Source: an uncultured Lachnospiraceae bacterium
Lineage (GTDB): Bacteria; Bacillota; Clostridia; Lachnospirales; Lachnospiraceae
Length of the DNA stretch: 64,000 nucleotides
Direction: 5' to 3'
Assembly: GCA_910576815.1 (NCBI GenBank)
Contig: CAJTKA010000007.1
Span: forward strand, 46,227-110,226
The translations under genes were made by a program, and so were the position numbers. The notes under the pieces were generated by a model, which had not been told where the DNA came from, ran no database searches, and saw nothing but the letters and a program-made list of their open reading frames with translations. Within the stretch, counting starts at the first letter, position 1. Every line of letters begins with the position of its first letter. Of the stretch, positions 44,733-53,280 are shown piece by piece.

Positions 44733-46198
44733 ACCCTCTCCTCTAGAATCTCCTGAATCAATACTCTCTCATCCATCGGATATTTGACACCGTTTATCTC
44801 CTGATAGTCCTCATGGCCCTTGCCTGCCAGTACAATGATATCTCCCGGCTCCCCGTGGTCAATGGCGTAAGCAATAGCCTCTTTTCTGTCGCAGATTTCC
44901 ACATATTTTCCGTCCGTCTTCGCAATCCCGATTTTAATATCATTAATAATGGCCTGCGGTTCTTCCGTCCGCGGGTTGTCGGAGGTAATGATCGTCAGAT
45001 CCGCCATCTTGCCGCTGACTTCTCCCATCTCGTAGCGTCTGGACTTCGCCCGGTTGCCGCCGCAGCCAAAGAGACAGACCAGTCTGTGCGGATGATAGGC
45101 TCTAAGCGTCTCCAGCAGGCTCTTTAAAGCCATGGCATTGTGGGCATAGTCGATCATCAGCGTAAAGTCATCGGAAACCCGCACCATCTCCGTCCTGCCC
45201 TTCACCTTTGCCGCCGCAAGCGCCTTCTGTATCCCTTTTTCGTCCACGCCGAAATGCCTGCAGATAGCGATGGCCGTCAGCGTGTTATATACACTGAATT
45301 TCCCGGGAGAGGCTGTCTTGACGGATAGCTCTATCAGTCCTTTTGTGGTAAAGGCCATTCCCAGACTGCCTCCTTCGTTTAAGAAGGTGATATCCTCTGC
45401 CCGCAGATCGGCCTCCTGATCGATGCCGTAGGTTTCCAGCTGACAGGTACAGTCTTTTGTGACTTCTTTCCGGTGGGCATCATCGGCATTCACGATCCCC
45501 ACCCTGCACTGCCTGAATAACAGGCTCTTACAATGCAGATAATCGTCAAAGTCCTTATGCTCGTTTTCCCCGATGTGATCCGGTTCCAGATTTGTAAAAA
45601 TACCGAAGTCAAAGACAAAGCCCTGCGTCCTGTGCAGCATCAGCCCCTGCGAAGACACCTCCATCACCACCGTATCGCAGCCCGCGTCTGCCATCATCCG
45701 AAAATACTTCTGTACCAGATAAGATTCCGGCGTGGTATTTTCCGCAGGAATGTGGGTATCTCCGGCAATGATCTCGACCGTGCCGATCAGCCCCACCTTT
45801 CTCCCCGTCTGTTCCAGAATGGCCTTTACCAGATAGGCGGTGGTGGTCTTTCCTTTCGTGCCCGTGATGCCGATGATCTTCATCTGCCCCGCGGGATGCC
45901 CGAACCAGGCCGCCGAGACAAATGCCATGGCGTAACGGGTGTTTTCCACCCGAATCACCGTCACGTCTGCCCCTGCGGGCAGTTCCACGTCATGCTCTGT
46001 CAAAAGCGCCGCCGCACCCGCGCGCACCGCATCCGCCGCATATTGGTGGCCGTCCGCCTTTGCCCCTGGGATACAAATGAACAGGCAGCCTGCCGTCACC
46101 TTTCTCGAATCATATATGACATCCGTTATTGCTTTGTCTGTCGTTCCACTTACACATTCGTAAGATAATCCCTCTAATAATTCGTTTAAAATTGCCAT
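44729..46198 (-). CDS. murE: UDP-MurNAc-L-Ala-D-Glu : meso-diaminopimelate ligase
   Basis: 489 aa. ATP-binding GITGTKGKTTTAYL, catalytic lysine region HCKSLLFRQC, and DNPR motif (TSDNPRTEEP), which in this family indicates meso-diaminopimelate as the added amino acid. Start ATG 46198 follows AGGAGG. It makes the tripeptide precursor of peptidoglycan in the cytoplasm. It is the first gene of the long housekeeping run and has its own promoter. Confidence 0.96.
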   Translation of the reverse strand: MAILNELLEGLSYECVSGTTDKAITDVIYDSRKVTAGCLFICIPGAKADGHQYAADAVRAGAAALLTEHDVELPAGADVTVIRVENTRYAMAFVSAAWFGHPAGQMKIIGITGTKGKTTTAYLVKAILEQTGRKVGLIGTVEIIAGDTHIPAENTTPESYLVQKYFRMMADAGCDTVVMEVSSQGLMLHRTQGFVFDFGIFTNLEPDHIGENEHKDFDDYLHCKSLLFRQCRVGIVNADDAHRKEVTKDCTCQLETYGIDQEADLRAEDITFLNEGGSLGMAFTTKGLIELSVKTASPGKFSVYNTLTAIAICRHFGVDEKGIQKALAAAKVKGRTEMVRVSDDFTLMIDYAHNAMALKSLLETLRAYHPHRLVCLFGCGGNRAKSRRYEMGEVSGKMADLTIITSDNPRTEEPQAIINDIKIGIAKTDGKYVEICDRKEAIAYAIDHGEPGDIIVLAGKGHEDYQEINGVKYPMDERVLIQEILEERV

Positions 46199-46224
46199 AG
46201 ATACCTCCTGTCGGCATTTTATTC

Positions 46225-46263
46225 ATTATATAGTAAGATAGCACGAAATCGCTCTTTTTGCAA
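46225..46263 (-). promoter_or_regulatory. Promoter region of murE
   Basis: On the minus strand TTGCAA (46258-46263), 17-nt spacer and TATCTT (46235-46240); an exact TATAAT follows at 46225-46230 but without an obvious -35 at the right distance. Transcription should begin within 30 bases of the murE ribosome site. Confidence 0.55.
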
Positions 46264-46413
46264 TTTTTCCCTTCTCTTTCGCCTCTCTTTAAGCTTTCTT
46301 AATCTTTTTTTATGATTCCTTCACAAACTAAACACAGTTTGGACACAATTACCCTTTATGATAAATATCAAGATAGTTGATGAATTCACTATCTCCCCCT
46401 CATAAGAAAACTG
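46264..46413. other. Gene-free spacer between murE promoter and recJ terminator
   Basis: About 150 AT-rich bases with no coding frame or hairpin that I can support. Together with the terminator and the palindromic element it makes the 375-bp space between murE and the recJ-like gene. Confidence 0.5.
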
Positions 46414-46444
46414 CGAAAAAGCCCGGTGCACCCGGGCTTTTTCG
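46414..46444 (-). terminator. Bidirectional terminator after the recJ-like gene
   Basis: Perfect 13-bp stem CGAAAAAGCCCGG / CCGGGCTTTTTCG with a 5-base loop; T-runs on both strands. It ends transcription of the recJ-like gene and its palindromic tail. Confidence 0.93.
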
Positions 46445-46466
46445 TGCCCATTCATACCGCATACTC

Positions 46467-46582
46467 GCAAATCCGCGCTTTCAGCGCTCTACGTCCGATT
46501 TCATCGGACATTTGCTCGTTAGCGCCGCAAGAAAAACAAATGTCAGCTTCGCTGCCGCTTGTTTTTCTTTTGCTTAGGCGCC
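46467..46582 (-). repeat. REP-like palindromic element with three TTC-loop hairpins
   Basis: An outer GCAAAT (46467-46472) / ATTTGC (46510-46515) stem encloses two small hairpins, GCGCT-TTC-AGCGC (46475-46487) and TCCGAT-TTC-ATCGGA (46494-46508). Next comes an 11-bp stem AAGAAAAACAA / TTGTTTTTCTT (46529-46539 with 46559-46569) with an inner CAGC-TTC-GCTG. The flanking GCGCC and GGCGC also pair, and the latter lies in the last codons of the recJ-like gene. No frame is coded. It looks like a dispersed palindromic element rather than a terminator, since a separate one follows. Confidence 0.72.
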
Positions 46583-48364
46583 ATAATCCTGCATCACCAT
46601 CTGCAGCGACTCGACTCCTCGATACACATTGATATCGGGGTAATAAATAACGCTAACGACTATGGCACTGCTGCCCGCGCCGTACAGCCTGTCGAGCTCC
46701 TCCTGCCCAAAATGCTCTGCCAAAAAGGCGTGCCACCGCTCCAGATCGCCAAAATACATCATATCGTACTCCCGTCCGTCCTCATCGGCGATCCTGTATT
46801 TCCCCACATTGCCATTTTTCCCTAAGATCCTTCCCCTGCGCACCCTGATCCCCTTCTGGGCAAAGACAGGCTTGGGATTGCCATTGCCAAAAGGCTCTAA
46901 GAGCGCAATCTGCCTGACAAGCTCCGGTGTCACATAGGACATGGGCATCGGCACGTCGATATGTATGACTTCCACCAGATCTTCAGCTGCAAGCCCGCTG
47001 TGCTCATTCAAAAAGGCGCGAAACGTCTCCACATTCTCCTCTGGCATGGATACCCCCGCCGCCATCTTATGTCCACCGTATTTTGTAAAAAGTTCCTTGC
47101 ATTCGCTCATCTTATCGTACATATGATAAGCCTCGATCGAACGTCCCGATCCTTTCACGCCTTCTTCCGCCCGCGTCAGCACGAAAACAGGCTTATGATA
47201 GCGCTCCCTGATGCGTCCGGCGATAATTCCCGCCAGACTCTCATGGCAGTCCGGCAAAAAGATGACCAGCACAAGGTCGTCCTTAAGCGCCGTCCCTTCG
47301 ATCATCTCTATTGCCTGCTCCGTTCCCTGCAGCGTCATCTCCTTTCTGCTGTCATTCAAAGCCTTCAGCTCTCCTGCGATCGTGAGTGCTTCGCCTTCAT
47401 CCTGCGTGCGAAACATGGCAAGGGCCCTGGCCGCCGTATCAAGCCGCCCTGTCGCATTCAGGCAGGGGCCTAAAACAAAGCCGACGTGGTACCCTGTCAA
47501 CTTTTTCTGCGTCAACTCGTTTACCGCCAGCAGTGCGCGCATTCCCGGATTCGCAGACTGTTCGATCCGCCGCAGACCATACTTTACCAGGATGCGGTTT
47601 TCATCAACAAGCTCCATCACATCCCCTACCGTGGCAAAACCCGCAAAAGCCAAAAGCTCTGACAGAAACGCTGCCGACTCATCTTCCGATAAAACGCCCT
47701 TTCCGCTCATCCTGCGCAGATACAACTCCATTAGTTTATATGCCGTCACCGCGCCGCAGATGCCTTTATCAGGGTAGGGGCAGCCCTCCCGTTTCGGGTC
47801 CACCACCGCATCCGCCGCAGGCAGCGTTTCCCTGCGGCTGCCATCCGCCTGCACCTCATAGGGCACCTCATGGTGATCCGTCACGATCACCGTCATGCCA
47901 AGTTCTTTGGCAAAGGCGATCTGCGGCAGTGCTGCGATCCCGTTATCGCAGGTGAGGATCGTATCGATTCCCGCCGCCTTCGCCTCCTCTATCAGCCTGT
48001 CATTCAACCCGTAGCCGTCCGTGATACGATGCGGAATCACCGCATCCGCGAGGGCGCCGCAGCGTTCCAGCACAGCCACTAAGATATAAGTGGCGCAGAC
48101 GCCGTCAATATCATAGTCCCCGATCACCCGAATCTTACATTTCTCTATCGTCTTATCTACCAGGATATCCACCGCCTTTTCGGCATCCCTTAAAAGGGAA
48201 GGGTCGTAGAAATCGGCCGTCGTACCGTGAAGGAACTTTTCTATGGCTTCCTCTCCTTCAACATCCCGATTGCGAATGATCCTGGCGATCACCGGGTCGA
48301 TTCCGAAACGCTGCGCTATCCCCTTAAAATCCGCCTTCTTGGCAGACACCATCCATTTTGCCAT
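46574..48364 (-). CDS. recJ: RecJ-like single-strand DNA exonuclease (DHH family)
   Basis: 596 aa. DHH-domain metal motifs: DYDIDGVCATY, TCDNGIAA, VIVTDHHEVPYE and AVVDPKREGCPYPDKGICG; DHHA1 motif with SGRSIEAYHMYD and YGGHKMAAG. It degrades single-stranded DNA 5' to 3' in repair and recombination. Slightly longer than the smallest RecJ proteins. The last two codons are part of the palindromic element. No partner gene in operon distance. Confidence 0.92.
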   Translation of the reverse strand: MAKWMVSAKKADFKGIAQRFGIDPVIARIIRNRDVEGEEAIEKFLHGTTADFYDPSLLRDAEKAVDILVDKTIEKCKIRVIGDYDIDGVCATYILVAVLERCGALADAVIPHRITDGYGLNDRLIEEAKAAGIDTILTCDNGIAALPQIAFAKELGMTVIVTDHHEVPYEVQADGSRRETLPAADAVVDPKREGCPYPDKGICGAVTAYKLMELYLRRMSGKGVLSEDESAAFLSELLAFAGFATVGDVMELVDENRILVKYGLRRIEQSANPGMRALLAVNELTQKKLTGYHVGFVLGPCLNATGRLDTAARALAMFRTQDEGEALTIAGELKALNDSRKEMTLQGTEQAIEMIEGTALKDDLVLVIFLPDCHESLAGIIAGRIRERYHKPVFVLTRAEEGVKGSGRSIEAYHMYDKMSECKELFTKYGGHKMAAGVSMPEENVETFRAFLNEHSGLAAEDLVEVIHIDVPMPMSYVTPELVRQIALLEPFGNGNPKPVFAQKGIRVRRGRILGKNGNVGKYRIADEDGREYDMMYFGDLERWHAFLAEHFGQEELDRLYGAGSSAIVVSVIYYPDINVYRGVESLQMVMQDYGA

Positions 48365-48415
48365 AACCCTGTCCTCTCATGCCTTTCTAATACTGTCACA
48401 TCTTCCCGAAAAAAC

Positions 48416-48459
48416 ACCCTCTGAAAAAGTCACAACCTATTGTAACATTTCCAGAGGGT
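48416..48459 (-). terminator. Terminator of secDF
   Basis: Minus strand ACCCTCTG ... CAGAGGGT closing stem with an inner GTTACAA / TTGTGAC stem, followed by TGTTTTTTC. It lies about 70 bp after the secDF stop. Confidence 0.85.
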
Positions 48460-48527
48460 CATTTATAGTACTTTATTATTTCAGTTCAGCCAGACCAAAT
48501 CTATCCGGCAAATCAAGCTTGTATGCA

Positions 48528-50789
48528 TTATTTCTTTGTCTTCACCAGCTTCGTGCGGAACACATACCAGAGTGCGCCCGTCAAACAGATGGAGGAATAC
48601 GTACCGCTGATGATACCAGCCATCAGGGGCAGCGCAAACTCTCTGATCGAGGAAACGCCGAACACTTCCAAAGCAGCAACCATAAAGAAGGTCGTCAGGG
48701 AAGTGAAGATACTTCTCGTAAGCGTCTGGGTAATACTCCTGTTGACCATCTCCTCCAGCCCATCCATGCCGCGCAACTCACGCATGTTTTCACGCACGCG
48801 GTCGAAGATAACGATGGTGGCATTGATGGAATAACCCACGATCGTCAACATACAGGCGATGAACGTATTGCTCACGGACACTCTGACGATCGCATAGAAG
48901 GCAAGCACCACCAGCACATCGTGCAGGAGCGCGATCACAGAACTTGCACCGAAACGAACATCCTTAAAGCGGAACCAGATGTACAGAAGCATCAGCACCG
49001 TGGACACCAGAATTGCCTTGATTGCACCGGACTGCATCTCGGAGCTGACCGTCGCGCTGATGGTCTCTGCCGTAATACTGCTCTCGTCCACGCCAAAGTT
49101 ATTCACCATCACCTCGTTAAAGGCTTCTCTCTCCTGCACATTCAACGTTCTGGTCTTAATAATAATATCATTGGAGCCGGCCACCTTCGTAGTCATCACG
49201 TTGCCGTCTCCTGTGATCTTCTCAATGTGGGGAACGATCTGCGCATCGATTTCCTCAATGCTCATATCTTCGTTCAGCGTCATGGTGGTTGACGTACCGC
49301 CCACAAAATCCAGACTGAAATTCAGGGTCATACCCGTGTTTGCTTTGCCAATGCCCATGGCCACAAAACCTGCCAGAATCGCCGCAAGGGAAATACCAAA
49401 GAAAAGATATCTCTTGGAAAGGAAGTTGATCGTCTTTTTCTCTTTGGTCACACCGTAAACCTTCTCATTCTGAATCCCCAGCGCATAGAAGACATTGACC
49501 AGGAACTTCGTCACCACAAGCGCCGTAAACATCGAAAGGATGATACCTAACATCAAGGTGATGGAGAAGCCCTTGATCGTACCGCTTCCCATAAAGTAGA
49601 GCACCAGACCTGCGATCAGGGTGGTGATATTACCGTCTAAAATAGCGGATAATGCCTTGTTGAAGCCGATCTTGATCGCGTTCTGCAAGGTCTTTCCGGC
49701 CGCAAGCTCCTCCCTGATACGGGCAAAAATGATCACGTTCGCATCCACTGCCATACCGACGGTGAGGATGATACCCGCGATACCGGGCAAAGTCAACGTC
49801 ACTTCAAACGCATACATCAAAATCACCAGAAGCTCCGTGTACAGGCACAGTGCCAAGGAAGCCGCCAGACCCATGATATAATACACAGCGATCATGAAAA
49901 CAATCACCAACGCAGAACCGACCGCCGCCGCGATCAGACTGGTACGGATCGCCGCCGAACCAAGCTGTGCACCCACCACGTTAGACCGCAGTTCTTCCAG
50001 TTCAAGCTTCAGTCCGCCGATACGGATGGTAGAAGCAAGCTGTTCCGCTTCCGCCGCCGTGCTCTGCCCTGTTATGACTGCATTACCGTCAGTGATCGCC
50101 GAGATAACATTCGGCACGCTCACAAGTTCTTCATCGTAATAGATGGCAATGGTCTCGCCATTCTCATAAGCCTTCGTGGTCGCGTCCGCGAAAGCCTGTT
50201 TTCCCTTTTCATTAAAGGTCAGGGATACCACGTTTTCCAGATTGCCCATGGAATCCTGCTGCGTTCTCGCCTGCGCACTCTCCACTTCCGTACCGGTAAG
50301 AACAATGGAACCGTCGGCCTGCAATTCTTCAATGGTTTTACTCAGCTGATACTGCGGAACCAGATTTCCCTCCGCGTCAATGCCGTAGCCCATTTCATAG
50401 TTGTTGTTACCGGCACTGTCCGTCTGCGCAATAAAGTAAAGGCTTCCAGGCTTGCCAAGTTCCTCTAAGATCGCATTGGCATCGGTAACGCCGGGAATCT
50501 CGATATTGATCCGGTCGCTTCCCTCCTGATATACCTGCGCCTCCGTGCTGTACCCGTCTACACGCTGCTGCAGCTTGTAGATGGTATCGCTCATGTCCTC
50601 CGCGCTGGGATCATCGTCTCCCACCACCTGATAGGTGATACTGACGCCGCCCGCCAGATCCAGTCCCAGCTTGATGCTTTCCGCTGCGCCCGACTTGTCC
50701 GAACCGACACCAAAGATTGCCGTATACCCCAGCAGTCCAAGGATCAGCAAGTAGACGATCAGACTGACAACCGCTTTGCTCTTTTTCAT
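48528..50789 (-). CDS. secDF: SecDF fusion, protein export accessory
   Basis: 753 aa, a natural SecD-SecF fusion. The SecD half (1-430) has the signature DLAGGVSITYQVV, the large extracytoplasmic P1 region (VDGYSTEAQVYQEG), and helices with VDANVIIFARIREEL. The SecF half (about 455-753) has NFSLDFVGGTSTTM and SINATIVIFDRVRENMREL. Twelve helices in total. It uses the proton gradient to help SecYEG release proteins. It is followed on the right by the SCIFF genes, a typical Clostridia order. Confidence 0.97.
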   Translation of the reverse strand: MKKSKAVVSLIVYLLILGLLGYTAIFGVGSDKSGAAESIKLGLDLAGGVSITYQVVGDDDPSAEDMSDTIYKLQQRVDGYSTEAQVYQEGSDRINIEIPGVTDANAILEELGKPGSLYFIAQTDSAGNNNYEMGYGIDAEGNLVPQYQLSKTIEELQADGSIVLTGTEVESAQARTQQDSMGNLENVVSLTFNEKGKQAFADATTKAYENGETIAIYYDEELVSVPNVISAITDGNAVITGQSTAAEAEQLASTIRIGGLKLELEELRSNVVGAQLGSAAIRTSLIAAAVGSALVIVFMIAVYYIMGLAASLALCLYTELLVILMYAFEVTLTLPGIAGIILTVGMAVDANVIIFARIREELAAGKTLQNAIKIGFNKALSAILDGNITTLIAGLVLYFMGSGTIKGFSITLMLGIILSMFTALVVTKFLVNVFYALGIQNEKVYGVTKEKKTINFLSKRYLFFGISLAAILAGFVAMGIGKANTGMTLNFSLDFVGGTSTTMTLNEDMSIEEIDAQIVPHIEKITGDGNVMTTKVAGSNDIIIKTRTLNVQEREAFNEVMVNNFGVDESSITAETISATVSSEMQSGAIKAILVSTVLMLLYIWFRFKDVRFGASSVIALLHDVLVVLAFYAIVRVSVSNTFIACMLTIVGYSINATIVIFDRVRENMRELRGMDGLEEMVNRSITQTLTRSIFTSLTTFFMVAALEVFGVSSIREFALPLMAGIISGTYSSICLTGALWYVFRTKLVKTKK

Positions 50790-50839
50790 AACTAATTCTC
50801 CTTTTTTCCTGATGCGAAAAATGCAACTGTGTAAATCAT

Positions 50840-52267
50840 TTAGGGAGAATGCGAAGCATTCTCTGAATCATCGCTGCCGAGCGATGATTCCTTATCGGCA
50901 AGCGCCGCTTTTATCATGATTGCGCATTCGACACGTTTCCTTTGGAGTTCACACCCCAGCTCATAGGAGCCGTTCACGTCGCCGCTCTCATGGTAGGCGT
51001 TGGCCGCGCAGCCGCCGCTGCAATAGAATTTCGCGAAACAAACTCTGCACGCTTCTTTCGCGTAGACATTGCACGCCTTAAACTTCTCCTGAATATCCTT
51101 ACGGAGGATTCCTTCCCCCACGTTTCCCATGAGAAATTCTTCCTGCCCCACAAACTGATGACAGGGGTAAAGATCTCCCCAGGGAGTCACTGCCAGATAC
51201 TCCGTGCCCGATCCGCAGCCGGATAACCTCTTAGCCACGCAAGGGCCACCTTCTAAATCTATCATAAAATGAAAGAATTGGAAACCCTTTCCTTCTCTTT
51301 TTCTGCGAATATATTCCAAAGCCAGCTTATCATACTCTGCAAGGAGCTTCGGCACATCCTCCATGCGAAGCGCGTAATCCTCCGTTTTATCCGCCACCAC
51401 AGGTTCCACGGAAATCTGCTCAAAACCCTCATTTGCCAAATGGATCACATCCTCGGAAAAGTCCGTATTGTTGTGCGTGTAGGTGCCACGCACATAGTAA
51501 TTCATCTGGTTCCTGCTCTCGGCTGCCTTCTTGTATTTCGGAAGAATTTCATCATAGCTGCCCTGTCCGCCGCGATGGGGCCGCATACGATCGTGAATCT
51601 CCTTTCTGCCATCAATACTTAAAACAAGATTTGACATTTCTTTGTTGGCAAATTCCAGGATCTCATCATTCAAAAGCACGCCATTGGTGGTCAGGGTAAA
51701 GCGGAATTTCTTATGATGCGGTTCTTCCAGAGAACGGCCGTAAGCTACCAGCTCCTTTACCACCTGCCAGTTCATAAGCGGTTCCCCGCCGAAGAAGTCC
51801 ACCTCCAGATTCACGCGGTTTCCGGAATGTTTCACCAGAAAATCGAGGGCCTTCTTTCCCACTTCCAAGCTCATCAATGCCCGGTCTCCGTGGTACTCGC
51901 CTTCCCCTGCAAAACAGTATTTACAGGCAAGGTTACAGTCATGTGCAATATGAAGACACAGTGCCTTCACCACAGTTTCCCGCTTTGAGAAGGCATCGAT
52001 GTAGTTTTCGTAGACATCCTCCGTAAAGAGCTGCCCCGCCTCCTTTAGGGAAAGCAGTTCCTCCACGATCTCTGCCGCCTCTGCGGGCCCCACAGCAAGT
52101 TCTTCCGCTGCCTTCTGCGCGATTTCTTCCTTTGCTTCCACCCCCTGCCCTAACAGACGCTCCACAACAGAAACCGCGTCATAGGCAGGCTTGTCCATCA
52201 CATGGACGCTGCCACTGTTAACATCCATTACAATATGATAGCCGTTACTGATATATTGATGTATCAC
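50840..52267 (-). CDS. scfB: Radical SAM SCIFF peptide maturase (ranthipeptide synthase)
   Basis: 475 aa, GTG start after AGGAG. N-terminal peptide-binding part (about 1-90), radical SAM cluster CNLACKYCF near residue 114, and a SPASM/auxiliary cluster region with CGSGTEYLAVTPWGDLYPC, CNVYAKEACRVCFAKFYCSGGC and GCELQRKRVEC. It forms thioether bonds between cysteines of the SCIFF peptide (52448-52591) and other residues. The final 20 codons (SSLGSDDSENASHSP) are made by two perfect hairpins at 50845-50890 and are outside the conserved domain. Confidence 0.96.
   Translation of the reverse strand: MIHQYISNGYHIVMDVNSGSVHVMDKPAYDAVSVVERLLGQGVEAKEEIAQKAAEELAVGPAEAAEIVEELLSLKEAGQLFTEDVYENYIDAFSKRETVVKALCLHIAHDCNLACKYCFAGEGEYHGDRALMSLEVGKKALDFLVKHSGNRVNLEVDFFGGEPLMNWQVVKELVAYGRSLEEPHHKKFRFTLTTNGVLLNDEILEFANKEMSNLVLSIDGRKEIHDRMRPHRGGQGSYDEILPKYKKAAESRNQMNYYVRGTYTHNNTDFSEDVIHLANEGFEQISVEPVVADKTEDYALRMEDVPKLLAEYDKLALEYIRRKREGKGFQFFHFMIDLEGGPCVAKRLSGCGSGTEYLAVTPWGDLYPCHQFVGQEEFLMGNVGEGILRKDIQEKFKACNVYAKEACRVCFAKFYCSGGCAANAYHESGDVNGSYELGCELQRKRVECAIMIKAALADKESSLGSDDSENASHSP
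50845..50890. repeat. Two perfect hairpins inside the end of the SCIFF maturase gene
   Basis: GAGAATGC-GAA-GCATTCTC (50845-50863, 8-bp stem) and GAATCATCGCT-GCCG-AGCGATGATTC (50865-50890, 11-bp stem). They code for the last residues of the protein. The hairpin with a GAA/TTC loop resembles those at 46467-46582. No U-tract follows, so a terminator role is unlikely. Confidence 0.75.
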
Positions 52268-52299
52268 GATTTTTCTCCTGACTTTTATCTTTCATCACA

Positions 52300-52331
52300 A
52301 GTTCAGTCCACCCCAACAGTGTGGCTGAACT
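52300..52331 (-). other. Hairpin between SCIFF peptide and maturase genes
   Basis: AGTTCAG ... CTGAACT stem, extended by CCAC / GTGG, with a loop of about ten bases and no U-run. A second stem, GGGCAG / CTGCCC with an inner GCATAC / GTATGC, lies at about 52350-52385. Such hairpins could set the large difference in amount between peptide and enzyme by partial stop or RNA stabilisation (inference). Confidence 0.55.
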
Positions 52332-52447
52332 GTTGAAACACGCAGACGGGCAGCCCCGTCATACGCCGTATGCCGAGCCTGCCCTGTTTTCTTATCGTTT
52401 TTTCCTCTTTTCCACTTAACTGCCTTCCTGCGTGATGGGCGAAAAAC

Positions 52448-52591
52448 TTATCTTGCCTTCTCGCAGCTCTGGTTGCCTACCGTGCAGGAGGTCTTGCAGG
52501 CAGACTGGCAGGAGGTCTGGCACTCACCGCAGCCGCCCTTCTTCATGGATTCCTTCAAATCTCTGGTCGATAAGGTCTTGATATGTTTCAT
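52448..52591 (-). CDS. scfA: SCIFF ranthipeptide precursor (six cysteines)
   Basis: 47 aa. Start ATG 52591 after TAAGGAGG. The leader MKHIKTLSTRDLKESMKKGG is followed by a core with six cysteines (C21, C24, C28, C32, C36, C43) spaced by Thr, Ser and Ala residues (CGECQTSCQSACKTSC, then CTVGNQSCEKAR merged at C36). This is the SCIFF (six cysteines in forty-five) pattern. The maturase gene follows at 180 bp. It has its own promoter. The peptide family is near-universal in Clostridia; recent work on other ranthipeptides suggests signalling roles, but this one's role is unproven. Confidence 0.95.
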   Translation of the reverse strand: MKHIKTLSTRDLKESMKKGGCGECQTSCQSACKTSCTVGNQSCEKAR

Positions 52592-52634
52592 CGGTATGTC
52601 CTCCTTATGTATAAACTTGCTCATAACTTTTTGT

Positions 52635-52663
52635 AGTATAACACAATTTTTTTTTCGCGTCTA
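52635..52663 (-). promoter_or_regulatory. Promoter of the SCIFF gene
   Basis: TAGACG (52658-52663), 17-nt spacer with an A9 run, TATACT (52635-52640), minus strand. The start codon lies about 44 bases downstream. Confidence 0.65.
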
Positions 52664-52738
52664 GTATGAGTTGCCAACTTCATGCACTTCATGCAAGCAT
52701 GATTTGCCGGGCAGATTCGGTCTGACTGAACTGTTGAC

Positions 52739-53113
52739 TCAGGCCAGCATCCCCCCGAGTGCCCCGCTGCCGGCGCAAAGGAAGAATACCGTCATCATAT
52801 TGCCTGCCACATCCTCCAGCCCTTTATTGACTACCAGGGACACGACCACCAGGATCCCGAAATACAGTACGCCCATGGCAAGTCCCCAGAGATACTTACG
52901 CTTTCCCTCCCGTTTCCCCGCGAGCAGCCCCGCAAAAAAGGTAACGAGTATGTAAATTGCGATGATACAGACAGACACGACCTTTTCAGACAATCCAAAA
53001 CGGTACAGCATGAAAGCCAGCAGCAAAAGCAGACCTGCCGTCAGCACATAAGCGCCCAGCATGCACTTGATGACAAAGACTGCCTTATCCATATAGAAAT
53101 CTTTTTTTCCCAT
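52739..53113 (-). CDS. Small four-helix membrane protein (TIGR04086-like)
   Basis: 124 aa from ATG 53113, 4 nt after AAGGGGAT; a longer frame has no ribosome site. Four hydrophobic helices (about 10-32, 40-62, 70-92, 98-120), with KREGKRKYLWG between helices two and three. I believe it belongs to the small membrane family that often lies beside SCIFF genes in Clostridia. No enzymatic motif, so a scaffold or transport helper role is only a guess. Confidence 0.72.
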   Translation of the reverse strand: MGKKDFYMDKAVFVIKCMLGAYVLTAGLLLLLAFMLYRFGLSEKVVSVCIIAIYILVTFFAGLLAGKREGKRKYLWGLAMGVLYFGILVVVSLVVNKGLEDVAGNMMTVFFLCAGSGALGGMLA

Positions 53114-53190
53114 GATGATCCCCTTGTCCTTTCTCAAACTTTCACACACATTCTTTCTACTTCTATGTGTATTCCCAAACGCGGAAAAAC

Positions 53191-53219
53191 TTGACACAAT
53201 CTTTTGCTTCTAGTAAGAT
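53191..53219 (+). promoter_or_regulatory. Promoter of the CNNM/CorC-type gene
   Basis: TTGACA (53191-53196), 17-nt spacer, TAAGAT (53214-53219) on the plus strand. Ribosome site AAGGAG lies 10 nt before GTG 53281. Confidence 0.75.
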
Positions 53220-53280
53220 AATTAGGCAATCTGTTTCATAGAGTTCAAATCATATCAAACATATAAGGAGTGCATAGCAA

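Noticed and set aside
48243..49292. Plus-strand frame of 349 codons
   Set aside because: Antisense to the recJ-like start and secDF; histidine-rich shadow sequence without ribosome site.
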